Source: Poa pratensis (lineage: Eukaryota; Streptophyta; Magnoliopsida; Poales; Poaceae). From it: a DNA stretch of 64,000 nucleotides. How positions within the stretch are numbered: position 1 is the first letter of the stretch; the number at the start of each line of letters is the position of its first letter. Location: contig CAMZMU010000107.1 of the NCBI GenBank assembly GCA_947311845.1, forward strand, positions 37,077,576 through 37,141,575. The letters run 5' to 3'. Shown one piece after another: positions 21,615-32,620 of this stretch. The notes beneath the pieces are model-generated. The model searched no databases. It worked only from the letters and a program-made list of their open reading frames with translations, and was not told the origin of the DNA. The translations under genes and the position numbers were made by a program.

Positions 21615-23384
21615 ATGGAGCTTGAGCTTAGTCTAGGAGATTCTCTATCTCCAGTGAGGCACACCATACCGCCTGCACCGGCACCTACACGCACAGGCAA
21701 AGGAGAAGGCCATGATCTTGCTCTCGGGCTTGGAGTAGCGCCGACCGAAGGATCTGAACAAGATTTCCAGAGGAAAAGCCCACGACGAGGAGATACCGTG
21801 CTGCTAGAAGATGATGAAGCATGCCCTCAGGTAGAGTTGCCTGTCGAAGCGAGCCTCAGCTGCCCCCTGAACCTAGCTTCTGCACAAACCAGTAAGTTCA
21901 AGAAAATTCCTCAGACTATGTATGCTGTTGGTTTGATTGATTCCCAGTAGGTCCATAGGTGGTTAAGTGCTTTAAAGCATAAAGTTGGTGTGTAAATTGC
22001 TTGTGTGGTGATAGGTCCTTTTCTGTACAGGGAGTGTGAATTCAGATGTGCTCAGACAAGGGTTTGATGTGAACGCTGTTCCGGTGGACGGTGAACCTAG
22101 GTCTTTGTCTCCATCATCCATGCAGGTCGAGGTTCCTTTGATGCATGCAGTTGATCAAGAAGCTTCGGATGATGAGGAAAATGGAGGTGCCAGGGTGAGG
22201 AAGAAGCTGAGGCTGTCCAAGGAACAGTCTGCGTTTCTAGAGGATAGCTTCAAAGAACATAGCACCCTAAGCCTGGTATGACCTATCTTGTTCTGACGTG
22301 CTCTATCTTTAATACCTGATTCGGTAAATTATAGATTTGTCTGTCTTCTTCTTGACACTCTCTTAAGAGCATATAACTCAACTGTTTTTCATGTAACTGC
22401 TTGATGAATATCGATGGTGTTCATAAAAACACATATAGTGAGCATATAACTCAGCTTTGTTATATATGTGTATGAAATAGTCCAAAGTGCGTTCTTTTGA
22501 TGAAAACAAATACTAAAAAGGATGAAACTTTTCAATTACAAATAGGTCTCACACCCACAGCAATGATCACTCGTTATCACGTGAGATATCGGGCATGTTT
22601 AATTTCGTACTGCTGATGGGACACATGGGTTGTTTGGGCTTTTTGGTGGGCAGCGCATACGTACTGGGAATAAGAAGTTTAACAGTAAATTTATCTGCAA
22701 ATGAAACAGTGCGTACGTGTTGATATTTAATCAAACATTAATCGTTTACTAATTTTCTTCATTCTGCGCACAGGAGCAAAAGAGCAATTTAGCCAACCGG
22801 CTCAACCTTCGACCACGCCAAGTTGAGGTCTGGTTCCAAAACAGAAGAGCCAGGTAACCAAATATACGTACCATTTCTCCCCTCTGATAGATGCCACTGG
22901 ATCTTTGTACCTAAAATTATTATACTAGTTTGTAGTCGAGTAAGCTGAGTACTTTATTTTCACTCTCTCTCTGAACAATTTCTTCCATCGAACATCCATC
23001 AGACCCAATTTAACGTCGTCATCTCACAGGACGAAGCTGAAGCAAACCGAGGTGGACTGCGAGTACCTGAAGCGCTGCTGCCAGACGCTGACACAGGAGA
23101 ACCGAAGGCTCCAACGAGAGGTGGCAGAGCTGCGTGCTTTCCGTCCCACGTACTCTCTCTACAACCATCATCACCTGTATGGGGTCAGGGCGTGCCCGTC
23201 ATGTGATAATAAGGTTACAACCTACAACAATCCTCTCTTTGTCACTGCCAATGCGTCGGTGTCATCTCCGGGGTCGGGTGCATCGCCGCCATCGGCGATG
23301 TCCACCTTGTTCGCCAGGCCTCACTTTGGCCCCTTCACCACCGGCCACACGGTGCTCCGCCGCCAGCCATCAGCGACCTCATGA
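21615..23384 (+). CDS. Class II HD-Zip transcription factor
   Basis: Four exons, 21615-21891, 22031-22275, 22774-22853 and 23030-23384, have consistent phases and encode 318 residues. The N-terminus [10 protein letters not shown] contains the LxLxL EAR repression motif typical of class II. The homeodomain runs from [10 protein letters not shown] through [20 protein letters not shown] (WFQNRRA complete), split by two introns. A leucine zipper follows ([10 protein letters not shown]...L...L). CPSCD near residue 250 corresponds to the class II CPSCE redox motif, and the C-terminus ends RRQPSATS. It resembles the rice HOX15/17/18 group from memory. Usual class II homeodomains have NPKQK or TPKQK after HSTL; here the exon junction gives LSLEQK, so the conserved proline is absent. 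Expected role: nuclear repressor in auxin, shade or development responses. Confidence 0.93.
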
Positions 23385-23818
23385 TGTGGTTGGCTAGATT
23401 GCGCTTGTGCATGTTGGCGTGTAAATATTTTCTGTTGTGTGCATGTTTTGTTCATCAATAGATGCTGTACATAGAAAGCAAAACAGAACCATACTCTCTA
23501 GCTAGCTAGTTGTGTATACGCAGTGCTCAAGCTAACAAATTGCATGTGGTGTCGTGCTCAAGCAAAACGACCCGATGTTAATTTGTATTAGACCTAGCTT
23601 TGTAGTAGGTGTGGAATTTGGTGGGTTGCGTGGCTGACTTTGGAGGAGTTTGGCTTTTCCCTTGTACAAAAAAACTATTGTAAAGGATGATATATGTGTT
23701 GTTTGTGGGGTGTCATCCTGGAATGGCAAGAGTCTTCTTTCTATTTGTGTACCAGTGGCAGTGTGGAATATACTTTTGTTTGGTGAAACGTCATGACCTA
23801 TGACTTGTGTCCGTGGTT

Positions 23819-24195
23819 GTGAAATTTGACAAAATTATCCTTTTTTGAAACTTCATCCAAAAATAACCCTTTTTTCGAAAAAAAAATCTGAAAATAACCC
23901 TTTTGTGTGGCTCCCGCACCGGGGGAGCCACACATACATGTGCAACTCCCCAGCCTGGGGCGCCACACATACATGTGCAACTCACCAGCCTGGGGCGCCA
24001 CACCTGTTCACGTGTGGCGCCCCAGCTTGGGGCGTTGCACGTAAGGGTGTGGCGCCCCAGGCTAGGGCGTTGCACATGTATGTGTGGCGCCGCCGGTGCG
24101 GGAGCCACAAAAAAGGGTTAGTTTCAGAATTTTTTTCAAAAAAGGGTTATTTTTTGTTGAAGTTTCAAAAAAGGGTTATTTTTGTCAAATTTCAC
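23819..24195. mobile_element. Mutator-type foldback MITE
   Basis: It starts GTGAAATTTGAC and ends GTCAAATTTCAC, flanked by an identical 9-bp duplication TCCGTGGTT (23810-23818 and 24196-24204). The outer arms repeat AAAAAGGGTTA-type units. The GC-rich centre alternates TGGGGCGCCACAC and ACATGTGCAAC in direct and inverted copies, so the RNA would form a long hairpin. It lies about 430 bp after the HD-Zip stop codon. Confidence 0.93.
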
Positions 24196-24545
24196 TCCGT
24201 GGTTGCGTGATTTCAAGCATCGAGAGGCCGTATCACTGTCAGTACGTGTACGAGAAACAATGAAACTGCTGTCCGTCCGTGGTTGCCATCAAAATAAACG
24301 AGGCAGTTGGAGCGACGAGCACGCACGTGTCCATTTGCAATATATTGTGTAACAGGCTAACAGCACATCATTGTTGGCGGATCTCTCTAGGGCCAAGTGG
24401 AGTTTTTTTCTTTGTATAATACGTAACAGATTTTCACCGTGAATGCACCTCTGAAACTAACATTTTTATCCGTTGCGGCACCATGGTCCGGTGTGCTCTA
24501 GCTCCGCCCCTGGTTGGAACGCGGATACTTTGTTTCTCGGATGCA

Positions 24546-24726
24546 AACTGTTCTCTGTGAAAGTTAGATGGAGATAGACATAGCATCGGCTCGAGGTTTT
24601 ACCCGCGTTATTACTACGTCAAAAACTGTTATCATCCAAACCATTCTCTGTGAAAGTTATGTGGAGCTCTAAGTCGACATACCATCAGCTAGAGGTTTTA
24701 CCCGTTATTATTATGTCAAAGATACT
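24546..24726 (+). repeat. Two-copy tandem duplication, about 95 bp
   Basis: TTCTCTGTGAAAGTTA...GAGGTTTTACCCG...TTATTA occurs at 24549-24617 and again at 24644-24718. The rest of 24205-25478 shows no supported gene; a T-run of about 15 lies at 24766-24780. Confidence 0.6.
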
Positions 24727-25480
24727 AGACGGAGTTGGCTGATTCTATTCTGTCTTTTCTTTCCTGTTTTTTTTTTTTTTTACTTTGGCCTAGGCCGTGT
24801 CGTGTTTGCTTCTCCTATATCAATATAAAAGGCAAAGCTTTTGCCCCGCTTCAAAAAATTTTTGTCAAAGATTGCAGTTGAGTTTTCACGATTACGCACG
24901 TCGAGACAAGGCAAGAGACAGGGAAAGTTGACAAGGCCGGGTCGAACATACACGTGTTGACGTGGACGACGCTAGAGTAGCTTATGTTCGCGGTCGAAGG
25001 CTTGATTGGGCGAGCCCACGTAGACGACGACGGCGACACGTGTGTGCGCTCGCCGTCGCAAACGAAACCATCCCTCCATTCCATCATCCATCGACGAAGA
25101 CGCAAGACGCTTACGCGAGTGATCCAGCGAACGTACGGTTCAAACCAAAGCGATTAGGCAAACTGATTTTGATTATTGGATTGATTGATGTGCGCAGCCG
25201 GCGGACAGACATCTGATACGACATGATCGATCGACCGAGATCTTCTCGCTCTCACACTGTGGTGGGGCCCTTACTGCTTATCCACTGGTGTTATCAATCA
25301 ATCATAATCAGGGTGTCAGGAATGATAAGCTGGCTAGCTACCTGGAGCACGTAGCTCTCATTCATTCTCTCAAGGGGGAGAAGAACAACACGGCGATGAT
25401 CATGTCTTTTCGTTTCTGCATGTCTAATAATTATAGTCCATGCGTGCATGATCACCAAGACTTACACCTATCTGCATATA

Positions 25481-25642
25481 CTCCCTCCGTTCTACAACTT
25501 AAGATGTTTTAAGGGTTACATATGTATGTCTCGATTCATATTAAAAAGAATAGACACATGCATTTAAACGTGTCTAAATACATATGTATACATGTTCATG
25601 TGAAAAAAGGGTAAAACATCTTATATTGTGAAACGGAGGGAG
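25481..25642. mobile_element. Stowaway-type MITE
   Basis: 162 bp. Ends are CTCCCTCCGTTCTACAACTT and its complement, with TA duplications at 25479-25480 and 25643-25644. Confidence 0.93.
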
Positions 25643-25778
25643 TATATGCATACTGATTGTGAGCACGTCGATCTTGTCTTATCAGGCATGCACATACACG
25701 ACCTAAACGTGGATATGAAAACAGCCTACAACCGGCTAAAACTACACCCAGTACATGGCCGCGGAACTTAATAACTTA

Positions 25779-25885
25779 CTCCCTCCGTACACAAAAAGAT
25801 GTCTCAACTTAGTCTAAATTTGTATGTATCTAGACGTGATGCAAATTTGTGTTAGGTTGAGACATCCTTTTATGGATGGAGGGAG
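25779..25885. mobile_element. Stowaway-type MITE
   Basis: 107 bp. Ends are CTCCCTCCGTACACAAAAAG and its complement, with TA duplications at 25777-25778 and 25886-25887. Its sequence is related to the MITE at 7997-8120. Confidence 0.93.
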
Positions 25886-26178
25886 TACCAAACATAATGA
25901 TCTTTGCCCAGAAAAGGGGTATATGTGAAAATAACCACATCAACGGGCGTGATTCGGTGCAAATTGCGCGAGCGCTCATGAGCGATTTCATTGGCGTATC
26001 TCGCTTAACTCATGTAGGCAGGCTGCATCACTCTTCCCTCTTTTTTTTGACAATCAATATCATGATATATTTATAGTAGAGAAAAGTATATGGTAGATAT
26101 ATAGACTGACTGTAGCGATTACAAAATAAAGTCTAAAAGAAACGAGGAAATTTTTGAGATCTTCATACTCTTTCTTAT

Positions 26179-27745
26179 CCTGGGAAAGAAAACGAATCGG
26201 CCCCCGCGTCGCTCCTCCTGGGGCGGCTCGGGCGGAATAGCGAACCCTAGCCCAACCACCGCTCCTCCCCTGCTTCCACCCTCGCCGCCGCCGGCGGTCG
26301 CCGCCAGGCTGGGCCCGTGCGGTAGACGGCGGCGGCGAGGCCCCTTCCTCGCGCAGCTAGCTGGTGGAGCGCGGACGCCGCGCGTGTGTGGTCTCTCCGA
26401 CGTAGTGGCGGCGGCGGCTCGCTGTCTCGACAGCGGGCACGAGCTCTCGCTTTGCGGCCACGGGCCGGGGCCCCTGCAAGCCCATCCGCCCTCCTCTGTT
26501 GCAGTTGCTCTGTGCAGCCGCGGTGGCTGCAGGACGCTGCCCCTCCCTCATCGATCTTCTTTGCTGCTCACCTCGCAGCCTCCAGAGCTGGCGCCGGCAA
26601 CAGCCATGGGGGCTGCTGTTGGGCCAATCTCTCGGGACGGGCCCGTGGGTCTTGCGTGGTGGCTTGGCTGAGATTGCCGGTGAGGCCGTCTGCCGGGGTC
26701 AGGTTCGGGTCCTAGCCGCCGCGGTGGTGCTCGTTTTCTTGCTTGGCTGGGTGGTGCGGGGAGTTTGGACGCCGGGGTGGCGACCCTAGACGGTGGGAAC
26801 CGCGTCGGTTGACGGGCGTGCCGGCGGTTCTGGTGCTGGTCGGTGACCGCGGCCGTGTGGGCGGCGTGGTGATTGACATGCGACTTCCCGTGTGTGGGAG
26901 GCCTAGAGTCTATGCCAAAGGGAAAACTTTGCCCGGGATCTCCCCGGACCGCGGCGTCGACGTCCTCGGACGCCGTTCCCTTCCTGAAGGCGCCGTTGTG
27001 GCTCTCTTGGTCCTCCTTCGTGCTCCGGGTGAAAACCTCATATCCTCGGATCGGGCGACGGCGACGCCTTTGCGTCGTAATCTTCTTGAAGACGCCGCTT
27101 TGGAGCACACGGATGGTTGCTTCCCGAAGGTTGGTAGGTGTTGGCTGCGGTGGCATCCTCTCGCCGAGCTCTCTCCGGCAAAGCCTACAGCTTCCTTTGC
27201 ACATCGGCGTTTCTTGTTTGGAGCTTCCTGGTGCCTGTCTGCAGCTGCTGTGGTCAGTGGCGGTGTTCGTCGGCGCTCACCTTTCTCACCGGCGTCTCTC
27301 TGTGGCCCCCTGGTTGAGCCTGGCTGCAGCTTTGTGGTCAGTGGCGATGGTTTTCGTCCTAGTTTCCTCGGCGGCCCGTTGAGGGGTTTGGTGAGCCTGT
27401 CTACCTGTGTGGACGGTGGCGGTGTTCTTCGGTGATTACGTGTCTGCAGCTTCTGTGATCAGTGGCGGTGCGCATCGGCGCTCACCTTATCTCCACGGTG
27501 CGTCGCTTTGTGGCCCCCTTGTTGAGCGTAGCTCCTCGGCGTCCCTTTGAGGCCTCCTTGTGGAGCCTGTCCACCTGTGTGGACGGTGGCGGTGTTCTTC
27601 GGGGTTCATCTGTAATCGCCTAGTAGTTTATGTTCCTTGTGTGTGTGCGGGGTTGTGTTGTTTGCTGGGTTCAGCACTGTGTATCTTACTCGCCGACTGG
27701 CGCTATTAATTTATCGCCGGGCCTTTTCGGTCTGTGTTCTAAAAA
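26179..27745 (+). mobile_element. Non-LTR-type retroposed element without RT
   Basis: An identical 14-bp flank ATACTCTTTCTTAT (26165-26178 and 27746-27759) brackets a GC-rich 1567-bp body that ends in a short A-run (27741-27745). This is the signature of target-primed reverse transcription. The body has long chance frames (for example 26743-27435 +) but no endonuclease or RT motifs. A roughly 200-bp block (27236-27425) is repeated at 27440-27600, with the shared core GTGTGGACGGTGGCGGTGTT. It resembles LINE leader sequence or a large non-autonomous retroposon. Confidence 0.75.
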
Positions 27746-27759
27746 ATACTCTTTCTTAT

Positions 27760-28303
27760 ATAGACATGACACAATCTTATACTTTTCTGAAGATAACCGT
27801 AGAAAGATGCCATATATATAAAAACACGGACCTGTAAATACCACCGAGAGTTCTCCCATAACTATAGTTTTAACCTGCAATGCCAAGATCACGTGCACGC
27901 ACACAGCTATTAAAGTAATCAACCAACATCGGTACGAGTAACGGCACCAGTATATCAGGAAAAAACAACCGAACCGACTGGTCGACGTCGCTGGGAGCCG
28001 TGAGTAAGAATCACCATTGTCGAGGACGTAGCAGCCAGCCGGGACAAATATTGCGAGAACAATTCTCCTCGCGGCAATCATGAGAAAATATCCAAAAATC
28101 AATCATGCTACATCACTGCTTCCCTCCTTAATTCGCATGACCCTATGCGTGTGGCTGCGCTAGAGAAACAGATAGCGTTATTTCCCTGGACTCGTGTAAT
28201 CTTCCTCTCTAATATCTTGTGTTACAATCTGGCGAAACCTTCCACACCGCAAGGCCCGGAAGGCTATATTTTCCAGCTCTTCCCTCGTTCACGTGCTTGT
28301 TCA
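27760..28303. other. No gene seen
   Basis: AT-moderate sequence without a credible frame. Confidence 0.4.
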
Positions 28304-29149
28304 TGTTGAAGTACTAGGCAGTTTTCGGATGAGTTTAATTATCGAAATCACCCTAAAATATGCACTAGCAAATTCAACCACATACGACATATTAGATATA
28401 TCTAGCAGATTTACATATGACCCAAGTACTAGTGCAAACAAAGACAGGACATGCGTGTTAATCGGAAAGGTCCCTACCATGGCATTGTTGTTGTCGGCCA
28501 TGGCGATGAAGAGGACGCAGTCGAAGTCGACGTCGGTTTTGGCGCGGAAGCAGTCGAACAGATGCGATCAGTCGCGCCGAGAAACTCCCCAAAAACCGTT
28601 GGCCGTCTCTCGGTGCAGGATCTCAATGGCTGGGGTTTCGAAGGCCTGCTCTCTTGGATGGCCAGGTACGCGGTCGCCGGGATGGAGAAGCCTGCAAGCA
28701 GCGCAACAAAGGAACTATAGATGGGAGTCGGCCAGTGGTGAGTGCGAGAGAGTTTTTGAGCCTTCCGCTTTGTCCCTTATAGCCTGGGAGGCAGAGACTA
28801 CATTCCATGCGGTCGTGGAAGATTTTACCAGGACTTCGTACACATGCGAGCCGACACGTACACAGTGCAGATGTGGGTGTGACGTGTGCAAAAATAATCT
28901 TCACCAAAAACAGGCTCTAACTCGATTCACGCGTCTAGACGCGGGCGGCGGCGGAGGAGTGCGTGAAGACTCCTCCTATTCTTACTCTTTTACTAGTGGA
29001 AGAAGGGCTGCCCTTCAATCTGCTCTCCATCTCTCCTAACTAGCAACATGGGACTATAAAGTTTAGTCCCACTAGTCGCAAAACTAAATAGGGCTCTCAT
29101 ATTTCATGATTTTCTTAACTAGATGGGTTTTAGACCATTAAATCCAACA
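28304..29149 (-). mobile_element. Diverged solo LTR of the copia family
   Basis: TG at 28304 and CA at 29149 bound a sequence that aligns over its length with the copia LTR at 29460-29774 plus 41409-42051. For example, CTCCCCAAAAACC, a GGATGGAGAAG core and GCAAC.TG.GGACTA occur in the same order. On the minus strand it starts TGTTGGATTTAA. There is no internal region. Flanks GTTCA and GTTTC match at 3 of 5 positions. ORFs inside (28293-29039 +) are not supported. Confidence 0.65.
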
Positions 29150-29459
29150 GTTTCTTCTTCCATCGCTGACCTGAGACAGAAACAAGCTCCAATTCTTGTT
29201 GTATTTTATTTTGAAAAGGGGCAAATACCCCGACCCTCTGTGTCAAGATGCACACAACTATCTTTATTAAACAGTCTCAAGTAATAGTTATTATTGTCAT
29301 TACATCTCATGGATCGCATAAGGTAGATGCAAAAAATCATCCACTGGAAAACAGAAAACCTGACGGCTCTATACATCCTTGAGTCAATTACTGTATTTCC
29401 AGGAAGTTCGGCTGAAAATATCACGTAGAACTATCTCTATACGCTTGCACCCATACTCT
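29150..29459. other. Interval between solo LTR and copia element
   Basis: The part 29208-29420 has the style of a common Triticeae repeat tail, but I cannot assign it. No gene seen. Confidence 0.35.
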
Positions 29460-30737
29460 TGTTGAAAATATAAGCAATTTAGCATATGATTTAATCCACG
29501 AAAACAGTAAACAATTCATGACTAGAATAATAGGAATTAAACTAATCATGTGATCTACTACAACAGTAGATAAACAGATCAAATCTAGCGCAGATACTAG
29601 TAGCAAAAACTCTAGCAGTATCTTAAACAAGAGGATCAAGAGTTCATACTGTGCAGCGGCAGCAGAACCGTTGGCTTTGTTGTTGTCGCCCATGTCGTCG
29701 ATGAAGAGGCTGCCGATGTCGGGGAGGAAGTCATAGTTGGGGAAGAACTCGATACCAGTAGTCGCGCGAGTGCGTGATACGTCCATTTTGCATCACTATT
29801 TTATATCATAATTTACTGTTATTCATTGATATATTTCATATTTAGAGATGATACTTATGATATTTTACCTGTTTTGCATGTTTCATCATTATTGGAGGAT
29901 TATTCACCGGAGTCAGGATTCTGCTGGAAAAAGCGTCGTCAGGATACAATATTTCTGGAGATAAAAAATTCTAGAAAAATATACAGAAGCTGCTATTTTG
30001 TCAGATGACGGAGGAAGCCAAAAGGGGAGGCCAAGGTGGGCCACCATGGGCCCTCCCCACCCCGTGGCGTGGTAGGGCCCACAGGCGCGCCGCCATGTGG
30101 GGAGGGAGCCCTGGCCCACCTCAGCCATCGCCCTTTCGCGTACTTCATCGTCCAGAAACCCTAAGACCGGGGGGATCATCGAGGATAGACAGCGCCGCCT
30201 CCTCGAGGCGGAAAACACCAGAGAGAGAAAAGCTCTCCGGCAGGGAGAAATCTGCCGGGAAAATTCCTTCCCGGAGGGGGGAAATCGTCGCCATCGTCAC
30301 CGTCATCGAGCTGGACTTCATTGGGATCATCATCACCATCATCTCCACCGCCAACACCGTCATCTCCACCGCTCCACTCCGTTCCGCTGTAACATCTAGG
30401 GTTGAATCTTGTGTATTTCATAGGGGAAACTTTCCCGGTGTTGATTACTCCTTGTGGTTGATGCTATTGAGTGAAACCGTTGAATTAAGGTTGATGTCCA
30501 GATTGTTATTCATCATTATATCACCTCTGATCATGATCCATATGATGTCTTGTGAGTAGTTCGTTTAGTTCTTGAGGACATGGGTGAAGTCTAAATGTTA
30601 GTAGTGAATTATGTTGAGTAATATTTAATGGTTTGATATTTAATTTGTGGTGTTATTCTTCTAGTGGTGTCATGTGAACGTCGACTACATGACACTTCAC
30701 CTTTTATGGGCCTAGGGGAATGCATTGTGTATTCGTT

Positions 30738-31769
30738 ACGAATAACCGCTATGAAGGGGATGGAACTGTCCATCCTGGAGATCATTTACTGTTTTTACAT
30801 GAATTATGCGAGTTGTTCAAGTGTGCAGGTATTTCTATGGATGAAGTTAAGAAGAAACTGTTCTCTTTGTCGCTGTTTGGTAAAGCGGCACATTGGTATA
30901 AACTGCTGAAGAATGGGTGTTCTCTTGATTGGAAGGAAATTATGCCTCTATTTTATTCTAAATTCTATCCTCCAAGTGAAATTCACAAAGACCGAAACCG
31001 CATATATAACTTCTGGCCTCATGATGGAGAGAGTATTGCCCAAGCGTGGGGGAGATTGAAGTCATTAATGCTCAAATGCCCCATTCATGAGCTTCCTGGT
31101 AATGTCATTATTGATAATTTCTATGCAAGACTTTCTTTTCAAGATAAAACCTTGCTAGATACTGCTTGTTCTGGATCATTCACGCGCAACAAAGAAGGGT
31201 TTAAATGGGACTTTCTTGACCGGATTCAGGAGAATACTGAAGGATGGGAGAACGACAAAGGTAGAGAGTCAGGTATAAAATATGATTATGAATGCATTAA
31301 AACTTTTATGGATACTGATGAATTTCGAAATATGAGTGCTGCTTATGGTCTTGACTCTCAAGTTGTTGCAAATTTTTATAAAGCCTTTGCCTCTCATTTC
31401 GAATTGCCTAGGAAGAGTTTTAATAAGTATCATGAACCTTATAAAGATAAAACTAATTTACCTATAGGTAGATGTATTGAAGTTAAAACTGTTGATCACA
31501 TTCTTCCTGAAGCTTATATTGAAAAAATTCCTTTTCCTGCTAAAGTGAAGGAACATTCTGTTATAACTAGTGTGGTTAACAAAAGTGCAAAGAAACCTAT
31601 AGAACCTGATGAGCAAATAACTGTTGAACCTGCTGTAGCGATAATTAAGGACCTTGTAACTGAAAGTGTAGAAGATGGGCACATCATTTCTGTGAAGATG
31701 CTTCTAATATTGTTTCGCATCCTAGTAAATCTAGAAAGGCTAGTGTTCCTATGCTTTCTGTTAGAATAG
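30738..31769 (+). pseudogene. E3 gag, 5'-truncated
   Basis: The frame enters gag from the LTR junction at YEGDGTVHPGDHLLFLHELC. The gag core follows (LFGKAAHWYKLL, FYSKFYPPSE, RIYNFWPHDGESIAQAWGR), as in plant Athila/Tat gag proteins. It lacks its N-terminus and runs out of frame near 31769. In the intact element gag would form the virus-like particle; here it is dead. Confidence 0.85.
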
Positions 31770-32620
31770 GTGATCATTGTTATTATGGTTTATGTGATAT
31801 TGGTGCAAGTTCCAGTGCTATTCCTTATGAGCTTTACAGGGAAATCATGCATGAAATTGGTTCTTGTGAACTTGAAGAGATTGATGTGGTTATTCGGCTA
31901 GCTAATAGGGAAACTATTTCTCCTATTGGTATTGTTCGAGATGTGGAAGTTTTATGTGGTAAGATTAAATATCCTGCTGATTTTCTGGTACTTGGTTCTG
32001 CTGCTAGTAAAACTTGTCCTATTATTTTTGGTAGACCTTTCTTAAATACTGTGGAGCTATTATAGATTGCAAGAAAGAGAAAATTTTGACTAAATTTGCT
32101 GGTGAATCTTATGAGTTTAATTTCTCTAAATTTGCCAAAACTCCTTATGAAACCGAATTGCCTAATGAGGATTTTAGAGTTGAACAACTTGCATCTATTG
32201 CTCTTGCTCCTAATGATCCTTTGCAGCAACATTTGGAGGATCACGAGAGTGAAGTCTTTAGGGAAGAAAGGAATGAGCTTGATGAAATTTTCTTTCGTCA
32301 ACCCATTCTTAAACATAATTTACCTGTTGAAGATTTAGGTACAACCCACCACCAAAGGAAGATCCTGTTTTTGATTTGAAACCTTTACCTGATAATCTTA
32401 AATATGCTTATATTGATGATAAGAAAACATATCCTGTTATTATTAGTTCTAAGCTTTCAGGTTTTGAAGAAGAAAGATTATTGGAAATATTGAAGAAACA
32501 CCGAGGAGCTATTGGATACACTCTTGACGACTTGAAGGGGATTTCCCCTCTATTTGCCAACACGCCATCAATATGGAAGATGATGCAAAGCCTGTTGTTG
32601 AACATCAACGTCGTCTAATT
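31751..32620 (+). pseudogene. E3 protease and linker, frameshifted
   Basis: The part 31751-32065 holds a retropepsin with CDIGASSSAIPYELY as active-site region and IIFGRPFLNT as flap-to-C-terminal signature. DIGAS/DLGAS is usual in this lineage in place of DTGA. The frame then shifts at about 32062, 32360 and 32600 before the RT frame, so no single polyprotein can be read. Confidence 0.8.

Noticed and set aside
26743..27435. 230-codon ORF in the non-LTR-type element
   Set aside because: No motif of endonuclease, RT, Gag or known gene; internal duplication and GC content explain the open frame.
28293..29039. 248-codon ORF
   Set aside because: Runs through a diverged copia solo LTR in antisense; alignment with the LTR explains the sequence.
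29208..29420. Possible separate retroposon tail
   Set aside because: Style resembles a common Triticeae repeat end, but no boundary, tail or duplication could be fixed.
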